Shown one piece after another: positions 46,093 to 51,024 of a stretch of 51,024 nucleotides of DNA. Within the stretch, counting starts at the first letter, position 1, and each line of letters opens with the position of its first letter. The translations under genes were made by a program, and so were the position numbers. The stretch lies in IMG/VR virus record IMGVR_UViG_3300034013_000646, positions 1 through 51,024 of that record; one strand, written 5' to 3'. Under the pieces are notes generated by a model that saw only the letters and a list, made by a program, of their open reading frames with translations, did no database searches and had not been told where the DNA came from. The DNA comes from a virus.

Positions 46093-46153
46093 TATTTTTT
46101 CTGTTTAAAAATGTGAGTAGTGCAATTGTGAAAACCACACCGAGGCAAAGCAT
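46082..46153 (-). CDS. Possible 23-residue membrane peptide
   Basis: MLCLGVVFTIALLTFLNRKN: one span plus a polar tail, in the 115-bp gap between the methyltransferase-like gene and the next gene. A competing 33-codon frame begins at 46204 (MTEQITANGG). Only one of the two is likely real. Confidence 0.3.
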   Translation of the reverse strand: MLCLGVVFTIALLTFLNRKNNEN

Positions 46154-46207
46154 AGCATTCTGATTAATACCGTTGCGCCTCCGTTTGCTGTTATTTGTTC
46201 TGTCATT

Positions 46208-46888
46208 TTATTTTGCTGTTTGATATTTTTCTAATAAAGTTTTGCCCCATTGGTTTGCTATGGCCTTTGCTATGCCTGGGAATGTTTTGCTTCTTATTGC
46301 GCGGTTCTTTTCGTTGTTGCCCCATGTTGGTGTTTCTGCGTACCACTTAGGCATAACATTACCTGATTCAGAAACAACCATATCACCCCTATAAACGTGC
46401 GTAACATTGCTATCAAAAAGATTTGCAGTTTTGTTATGGTACAACGGGTCTAATCCTTTTAACCACAAACACGTTGTTTTTTGAAACTCATCACCAAAAA
46501 AATACGGCTGTATAATTTGCGGCTTTGGCAGCCTTTTATTACCATTCATTGCGCCCATTGGGTTTTCCATGTAAACGTGGTCGCAAATACTTGTAACATA
46601 CTCCCATAACTGTATTGTCCACTCCGTTGCTTCAATCCTTTCCTGGTGTTTTGGCTTGCCCTTTGCGTATGTCCTATTACCCGATAAAGTCATTTTTGTA
46701 CAAACTGGGTGCAATCCAATAAAGTCCCACTTTTTAAGCCGTAACGCCTGGAATATATCCATTTTCAAATGCCATTCAGGATGCCCGCCCGAACAGTCTT
46801 TTAAATCGCAACTAAAAGCATTTATTCCTAATGCCCTTAGTTCGATGGTTACGGTTTGGCTTTCCTCAAAGCCTATTAAAAAGTTCAT
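46208..46888 (-). CDS. C5-cytosine methyltransferase-like protein
   Basis: 226 residues from MNFLIGFEESQTVTIELRAL; the ATG at 46903 would overlap the upstream gene. The start (EESQ..., then FSCDLKDCSGGHPEWHLKMD) is the SAM-binding region of a phage family annotated as DNA cytosine methyltransferase. HPVCT (65-69) stands at the catalytic PC motif position, and ENPMG (113-117) is the ENV/ENP motif. FFGDEFQKTTCLWLKG matches the family's conserved C-terminal block. It may modify phage DNA against restriction. Pro before the catalytic Cys is replaced by Val, so activity is uncertain. Confidence 0.7.
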   Translation of the reverse strand: MNFLIGFEESQTVTIELRALGINAFSCDLKDCSGGHPEWHLKMDIFQALRLKKWDFIGLHPVCTKMTLSGNRTYAKGKPKHQERIEATEWTIQLWEYVTSICDHVYMENPMGAMNGNKRLPKPQIIQPYFFGDEFQKTTCLWLKGLDPLYHNKTANLFDSNVTHVYRGDMVVSESGNVMPKWYAETPTWGNNEKNRAIRSKTFPGIAKAIANQWGKTLLEKYQTAK

Positions 46889-46892
46889 TTTA

Positions 46893-47171
46893 TTAAAATG
46901 CAAGGTTGTCCAAAATAAAATCTTCGGTTATGTCTGTTCCGTCTTTTGCAAGGTCTATTAAATGTCCTATGTAGATATGGGTATCATTATTTGATTCAGG
47001 GGTAAATCCTAGCCCATCACCAGGAAAATAATCAACATGCCCTTTTATTCCAAGTGTTTCAACTATTGCTATTTTTAAATCATTTGCTTTTTGCTCCGCA
47101 ATATCTTGCGCCTTTTGCGCTTGCTGCCATGCGTACTCAATTTTTCGTATTTGCTGTTTCGTTAAAATCAT
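46893..47171 (-). CDS. Hypothetical protein
   Basis: 92 residues: N-terminal coiled-coil helix (IRKIEYAWQQAQKAQDIAEQ) and an acidic C-terminal half. 4 bp before the methyltransferase-like gene start. Function unknown. Confidence 0.5.
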   Translation of the reverse strand: MILTKQQIRKIEYAWQQAQKAQDIAEQKANDLKIAIVETLGIKGHVDYFPGDGLGFTPESNNDTHIYIGHLIDLAKDGTDITEDFILDNLAF

Positions 47172-47174
47172 TTT

Positions 47175-47681
47175 TCAAAATAGTTGCGCCTGCTCATCGG
47201 TCGTAACACCGTCAGGCCGTTTAAATTTGTTCGCACCTTTAACCCTTTTGCAGTCGTTAAAATAGTGCGTTTTATGTACGTCAGGATTAAATACCGTTTC
47301 TTTCATGCCTACATTTTCAGCAAAAACGGGAACTGATTTTTCAGAACCTTTGAGCCATAAAACTAAATGACCGCAATCTTTGCACGGTTTTGCGTCCGTC
47401 CGTTGTGGCTTTGGTAGTTCTGCTTTTGCCGCAATAGTCCCCTGTTTTGTGTTGAGCATATCCACCGCCTCGTTAAACGCCTCTTTGTAGCCCCTAGATA
47501 CTTCTTTATACCCTGCGTCGTCTCCAATTTGCCGCGCCACACTCATTGCCTTTAAAATATTCATAAAGGTAATTATTGGCTTTAGCCCGCCTTGCATTAT
47601 TAACTCTTCAATGACACGCGCCTCGGTCGTTGTTACCGCGTCCGTTCCGTTTAGGTTGTGTATTGTAATAACTTTATTCAT
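47175..47681 (-). CDS. Hypothetical protein with zinc-knuckle
   Basis: 168 residues from MNKVITIHNLNGTDAVTTTE; an ATG 13 codons earlier is inside the preceding gene. CKDCG (near 115) with a later HYFNDC suggests one zinc site. N-terminal part is helical. Function unknown; overlaps the upstream gene by 8 bp. Confidence 0.55.
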   Translation of the reverse strand: MNKVITIHNLNGTDAVTTTEARVIEELIMQGGLKPIITFMNILKAMSVARQIGDDAGYKEVSRGYKEAFNEAVDMLNTKQGTIAAKAELPKPQRTDAKPCKDCGHLVLWLKGSEKSVPVFAENVGMKETVFNPDVHKTHYFNDCKRVKGANKFKRPDGVTTDEQAQLF

Positions 47682-47877
47682 CTTGCTGCTCGTTAAATAG
47701 TTCTGGGTTTTCAAGTTCAATTTTCTGCAATTGCTTTTTTAGTTTGATCGAATCCTGCTTTAAAATTGCCTTGTAAACGTTTTCTAACCCGGTGTCGTGG
47801 AGTTCTATTGCGTTGCTTTGTGGTTGTTTGTTTTCGTCCTGGTCGTCTGCCATTGGTATTGGACTGTCATTTTTCAT
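47674..47877 (-). CDS. Small acidic hypothetical protein
   Basis: 67 residues, acidic and Gln/Asn-rich (ADDQDENKQPQSNAIELHDT), then a helix (NVYKAILKQDSIKLKKQLQK). Possibly disordered N-terminus. 4 bp from the SEC-C gene. Confidence 0.5.
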   Translation of the reverse strand: MKNDSPIPMADDQDENKQPQSNAIELHDTGLENVYKAILKQDSIKLKKQLQKIELENPELFNEQQDE

Positions 47878-47881
47878 AATT

Positions 47882-48079
47882 TTATGTTTTAGTTTTTAGT
47901 AAACAACATTTTTTGTACTTTAGGCCGCTTTCGCATTTTGGGCAAATGGCGTTCCTGTTTATTTTTGGCTCTGTGCGTACTGGTACGTCGTTGCCATATC
48001 TTTTCCGCTTTGGATAATATATGTCAAACGGAGGCGGTGCAAGTATTGTAAATGGTAAAACTTCTTTTGTTATATCCAT
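47882..48079 (-). CDS. Small SEC-C-like zinc-binding protein
   Basis: 65 residues from MDITKEVLPFTILAPPPFDI; an in-frame ATG 4 codons earlier is also possible. The C-terminus NRNAICPKCESGLKYKKCC is a SEC-C motif (C-P-C-G-S-G-K-K-Y-K-x-C-C) with CPKCESG in place of CPCGSG. SEC-C binds zinc in SecA and many small proteins. A DNA- or protein-interaction role is possible. Confidence 0.65.
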   Translation of the reverse strand: MDITKEVLPFTILAPPPFDIYYPKRKRYGNDVPVRTEPKINRNAICPKCESGLKYKKCCLLKTKT

Positions 48080-48081
48080 GG

Positions 48082-48450
48082 CTAAATCCATTTGTTTTCG
48101 CCCTTTATTTGGCGAAGTTTGTTATATAATGTTTTGCCCTTCATGTAGTCTGTAAGTGCGTCCAACTTTTCAACAACGACCTTATAACTGTCATTATGGT
48201 AGATATTGATTACCATTTCATTGGTTTTCTCTTTAAAGATGGACACTTGATTAGCAATTACCTTTTTATTGTTCTTTACAAAATTAAGGCGTGTTGTGAC
48301 GTGTACTCCGTCAACAAACGAATCAAAACCCTCGATTAAAAGGTTGGTAAGGTATTCGTTTATTTTTTTTGCATTAACCTTTGGTATTTCGTGCTGGTCA
48401 ATTGTGAATAGGTCTTTGTACTTTTTTTGCGTTTGTGTTTGCTGCTGCAT
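48082..48450 (-). CDS. Hypothetical protein
   Basis: 122 residues; Gln-rich start (MQQQTQTQKKYKDLF), then alpha/beta (FVKNNKKVIANQVSIFKEKT). Function unknown. The MQQ start is shared with the next upstream gene. Confidence 0.5.
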   Translation of the reverse strand: MQQQTQTQKKYKDLFTIDQHEIPKVNAKKINEYLTNLLIEGFDSFVDGVHVTTRLNFVKNNKKVIANQVSIFKEKTNEMVINIYHNDSYKVVVEKLDALTDYMKGKTLYNKLRQIKGENKWI

Positions 48451-48461
48451 ATTTATTTTTT

Positions 48462-48764
48462 TTAGTGTGAATTACCTGCTTGTTCAAAAAAATAAACAAT
48501 ACCTTCTATGTCCTGCCTAATCTTTTGGGGCAACAAAAAAGACCCGTTTTTTATTTTGTGTTCAATGTCTATTTTTTTAATATCTTGTATTGTTTTTAGC
48601 ATATCAAAACCAATACTTTGCCCAAGTGACAGATGTATTTGAGTTGCCCTAGATAGTGGTACGCGATTATAAACAGTTTCAATATCTCCGTTTTCATTAA
48701 AGCAAGTAGTTACTATAATTACATTGCCGTCGCCATCGGAGCAAGAATCGAAATTTTGCTGCAT
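48462..48764 (-). CDS. Hypothetical protein
   Basis: 100 residues: beta-rich acidic N-terminus (CSDGDGNVIIVTTCFNENGD) and helical C-terminus. No family recognised. Leader before the start is A/T-rich. Confidence 0.5.
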   Translation of the reverse strand: MQQNFDSCSDGDGNVIIVTTCFNENGDIETVYNRVPLSRATQIHLSLGQSIGFDMLKTIQDIKKIDIEHKIKNGSFLLPQKIRQDIEGIVYFFEQAGNSH

Positions 48765-48788
48765 TTTTATTTTTTTAGTGTGTAAAAT

Positions 48789-48941
48789 TTACATAATCCT
48801 GTTGCTTACCCAAATATAAAATTGAGCCGCGCCGTAACGCCTTAAATATTCGGCATCTATAGTAAAGCACATTTCTGCGTTTTCTTCTTTGAAATAAATT
48901 GCCCACATTTCGCGCAAATCTTCTTTTGTAAGTTTGTCCAT
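48789..48941 (-). CDS. 50-residue hypothetical protein
   Basis: MDKLTKEDLREMWAIYFKEE at the start, then DAEYLRRYGAAQFYIWVSNR. Charged helix followed by an aromatic segment. Fills the gap between two early genes and ends 24 bp before the next start. Function unknown. Confidence 0.5.
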   Translation of the reverse strand: MDKLTKEDLREMWAIYFKEENAEMCFTIDAEYLRRYGAAQFYIWVSNRIM

Positions 48942-48962
48942 TATTTTATCGTTTTAGTGTGA

Positions 48963-49217
48963 TTAATCTATGTATGTTGGGGTGTATTTGACAATATCTA
49001 ATGCCTGTTTGTTGGTTATCAATACGCCTTCTTGCTTACGTAGTTCCGACTCTGTTACATACATTTCAAGTTTTTGCATTATTACTACAAGGTTTTTCGT
49101 CTGCTCAATCCGTTCGCAAAACAGACGCAAACAATCGCAGGCTGTTTTTGTGCCGTGAAGTCCACCCAAATCATCAATTACTTGTTTTGCGGTTTCTACT
49201 AATTCCTTGTTGCTCAT
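48963..49217 (-). CDS. Hypothetical helical protein
   Basis: 84 residues, predicted helical (NKELVETAKQVIDDLGGLHG; LFCERIEQTKNLVVIMQKLE). Directly follows the YqaJ-type nuclease gene by 5 bp. Could assist recombination, but this is only by position. Confidence 0.5.
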   Translation of the reverse strand: MSNKELVETAKQVIDDLGGLHGTKTACDCLRLFCERIEQTKNLVVIMQKLEMYVTESELRKQEGVLITNKQALDIVKYTPTYID

Positions 49218-49222
49218 TGTTG

Positions 49223-50107
49223 TTAGGATATGCGAAAAACGCGTGATTTTGTTACTGTTTTGTATTTCTTAAATATTTCCGGCTGTTCTAATTCTAGTAG
49301 TTTTGCATCTACCCCAATCCTTTCCTGTTCTTTCCAAGAAAACATCTTTGCGCCCATAAAGGTAGCCGTTTCGTTTTCCATCATTTCAAGTTGTATGGCC
49401 TCTTTCAGTTCGTCGTTTGCCGCTTCTAGTTCCTTAATTTTTGCGCTGTTGCTTTTTATTTGACTGTGATAAATTGCTAAATCTTGATTTAACTCCTTAT
49501 TCCCGCCAACCTTTGAAACAATCTTTAAAATGTCGTCTTTTTTTAGCGGTGGAGGCGCAATATTTTGCAATACGTTTACCGTCCAAAATTGTGCAGCCTG
49601 CTCAATCATATCACTAAAAATATCTTCGTTAAATTCAATTTCTATCCAATCAAAGTCAACACCGCGCGACAACCACGCAATATAGCCGCGCCGCTTTCCT
49701 GTTATACCTTGATACCATAAATTTTGAAAGTACCAGTTTAGTGGAATATCGTCTTTGGTAGGCGTTTTTTGTGTCGTCTTTATTTCTAGTACCGCGTCCC
49801 CGTGTTTGCCCTTTACAAATCGGTCAGGTGTACCAATGCAAAACGTGTGTACTTCGTGTGAAAAATGCTGGTCACCTCCGCCGTAAAGTTCAAATCCTTG
49901 ATCGGCAAACATTTGAGCGACAACTGGCTCTAAATAATTTCCAGCAACCGTAAACTTATTGCCCTCAAAACTTGCAACGCGCCCCGTTTTTTGCTCCCAA
50001 AGCGCGTATGGAGTTTGGTATGGGTTAAGACCTAGCACGCTTGTTATTTCGCTCCCTCCGATGCCTTTTGATCGGAGGGTATGCCATTCTTTTTTTTCAC
50101 TAGTCAT
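49223..50107 (-). CDS. YqaJ-family recombination exonuclease
   Basis: 294 residues. RSKGIGGSEITSVLG (13-27) is the YqaJ start motif. Catalytic residues of the lambda-exonuclease fold: E60 (YLEPVV), D95 (GTPDRF), E108-x-K110 (LEIKTTQ). Residues 205-245 are a coiled coil (IYHSQIKSNSAKIKELEAAN). It chews DNA ends so RecT can anneal strands. ATGA overlap with recT. Confidence 0.85.
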   Translation of the reverse strand: MTSEKKEWHTLRSKGIGGSEITSVLGLNPYQTPYALWEQKTGRVASFEGNKFTVAGNYLEPVVAQMFADQGFELYGGGDQHFSHEVHTFCIGTPDRFVKGKHGDAVLEIKTTQKTPTKDDIPLNWYFQNLWYQGITGKRRGYIAWLSRGVDFDWIEIEFNEDIFSDMIEQAAQFWTVNVLQNIAPPPLKKDDILKIVSKVGGNKELNQDLAIYHSQIKSNSAKIKELEAANDELKEAIQLEMMENETATFMGAKMFSWKEQERIGVDAKLLELEQPEIFKKYKTVTKSRVFRIS

Positions 50108-50997
50108 TGCGCTATTTCGTTTTTACGATTATTAAAAATAGCCTTTACATCTTCACGGCTGCTCCATTCCGACGCGCCTTGATTCCAGTACCTTTGTAGT
50201 TCGTCGTTATCAGAACACGCCTCAACGCCTTCACGTATGTTTTTAATGTCTGTTGCTTCAATAATTTCTGAATTTTCAGAAATTTCAATTGTTCCCGAAA
50301 CGTTGCCGCCCTTAATGTCGTCTAATTTGATAGCACGGTCGTCTGTTGCAATAGCAGAAATAGTTTGAGACGACAAAGGGACAATTTTTAACAGGTTACG
50401 AAGTGCTGTTTTTTTCCACATTTCATCAGCCCATTTTAGCCAAACTTTTTCAGGTTCGCCCCTTTGTGAGGGCGAAGCCATTCTCCTTTTTTCTACCTCT
50501 GTTTTGCCCATAACAACAAACTCTTTACCGCCGTTTTCAAACTCAACAACCGCGTAAACGGCAAACGTTTCGCCCGTGTTTTCTAGTGCTGGTATATGCT
50601 TAATTCGCGGGGTTGTACCGCGTTCAAACTCAAAAACATCATTGCGGCGCACAACCTCAGCAAATACGCTTTTTACTTGTCCGCTACGATATGCAAGGGT
50701 AATTAAACCCTTGTAATCAATTTGGAATTGACAATCAATTTGCCCTGTCATTCCATTTTTGCGCGGTATAAAATGACATTGACCAAGTGCGGTATTTAAT
50801 CCCAACAAAGAGGCGTGAAGCACCGCACCAATTAGCGTCTGTACGCTACATTCTTTTAGTGCAGGATTAGTGGATATTTGGAATACAGCCGCCTGTATAA
50901 TTGCGTCAGGTTTTCCGCCGTTGGGCATTGCCTTAGCGATCTGTGCGGCGTATGGCGCAAGTGTAGCCTCGATTGAAGTAGAATTAAATCCTACCAT
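50104..50997 (-). CDS. recT: RecT-family single-strand annealing protein
   Basis: 297 residues. LGLNTALGQCHFIPRKNG (71-88) followed by CQFQIDYKGLITLAYRSGQV is the conserved RecT core, and KVWLKWADEMWKKTALRNLL is its later block. It anneals single strands in partnership with the YqaJ-type nuclease. The frame is open to the window edge, but on the circular map a stop lies just beyond and no other start occurs, so 50997 is the likely start. The upstream membrane gene stops on this ATG. Confidence 0.9.
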   Translation of the reverse strand: MVGFNSTSIEATLAPYAAQIAKAMPNGGKPDAIIQAAVFQISTNPALKECSVQTLIGAVLHASLLGLNTALGQCHFIPRKNGMTGQIDCQFQIDYKGLITLAYRSGQVKSVFAEVVRRNDVFEFERGTTPRIKHIPALENTGETFAVYAVVEFENGGKEFVVMGKTEVEKRRMASPSQRGEPEKVWLKWADEMWKKTALRNLLKIVPLSSQTISAIATDDRAIKLDDIKGGNVSGTIEISENSEIIEATDIKNIREGVEACSDNDELQRYWNQGASEWSSREDVKAIFNNRKNEIAQ

Positions 50998-51024
50998 TGT
51001 TCCTGGTTTTGTTGCGCTTGCAAG

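Noticed and set aside
1-51024. Temperate phage with integrase and attachment site
   Set aside because: No integrase, excisionase or large repressor was found. The tRNA-like elements are not accompanied by a recombinase gene, so an att site is not supported.
1-51024. Direct terminal repeats
   Set aside because: First and last bases share no visible repeat. The ends join in frame instead.

Overview
The window reads as a complete genome of a tailed phage (Caudoviricetes, siphovirus-like) that infects a Bacteroidota host. The host call rests on three things seen in the sequence. Promoters have the Bacteroidota form TTTG/TTGC - about 20 nt - TAnnTTTG. Gene starts lack Shine-Dalgarno boxes and are preceded by A/T-rich leaders. 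Several proteins carry signal peptides ending in A-x-A-Q. A 1138-residue tape measure implies a long tail. No integrase or excisionase is visible. The two window ends join: the membrane-protein gene that runs off base 1 continues in frame into base 51024 and stops on the recT start codon, so the sequence is most likely a circle cut at an arbitrary point.

Nearly everything is on the minus strand, so read from high to low coordinates. (1) 51.0-49.2 kb: RecT annealing protein and YqaJ-type exonuclease. (2) 49.2-39.2 kb: about 30 small early genes, including a C5-methyltransferase-like protein, a RuvC-like resolvase, a SEC-C protein, a winged-helix protein, a crAss001_48-related protein and many tiny membrane proteins. 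(3) 39.16-38.5 kb: a non-coding RNA unit with its own promoter, one tRNA-like gene, one tRNA relic, two large hairpins and a terminator. (4) 38.2-36.2 kb: small and large terminase. (5) 36.1-24.3 kb: tail genes (frameshifted tail assembly chaperone, gp10-like protein, tape measure, two large tail-tip proteins), then a nucleotidyltransferase-like protein and an HTH protein. (6) 24.3-23.3 kb: the only forward-strand protein genes, four small ORFs. (7) 23.2-16.7 kb: head genes in the order protease, scaffold, major capsid, two small proteins, portal, connector. (8) 16.6-9.3 kb: a baseplate/fibre module with five consecutive secreted-type proteins. (9) 9.3-6.1 kb: lysis genes (M15 endolysin, HU-like protein, small membrane protein, holin-subtilisin fusion). 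(10) 5.9-0.1 kb: small early genes, an HTH regulator and a replication initiator, leading through an HTH protein and a small membrane protein back to recT.

Regulation seems to use at least two families of Bacteroidota-type promoter. One has a conserved GTTACCAC box exactly 18 nt before TATCTTTG (four copies). The other carries the palindrome TTGCGCAA or a close variant at the -33 region, and the same palindrome covers the start site of the HTH regulator gene. The likely replication origin lies inside the initiator gene: five 18-bp palindromic iterons at 22/23-bp spacing beside an A/T-rich repeat block, like lambda ori in gene O.

The most unusual points are the run of signal-peptide proteins in the fibre module, a 28-bp tandem duplication that frameshifts one fibre gene, a UUUUUUA -1 frameshift site in the tail chaperone gene, a holin-subtilase fusion, tRNA-like genes with 18-nt anticodon arms, and a forward-strand small RNA.
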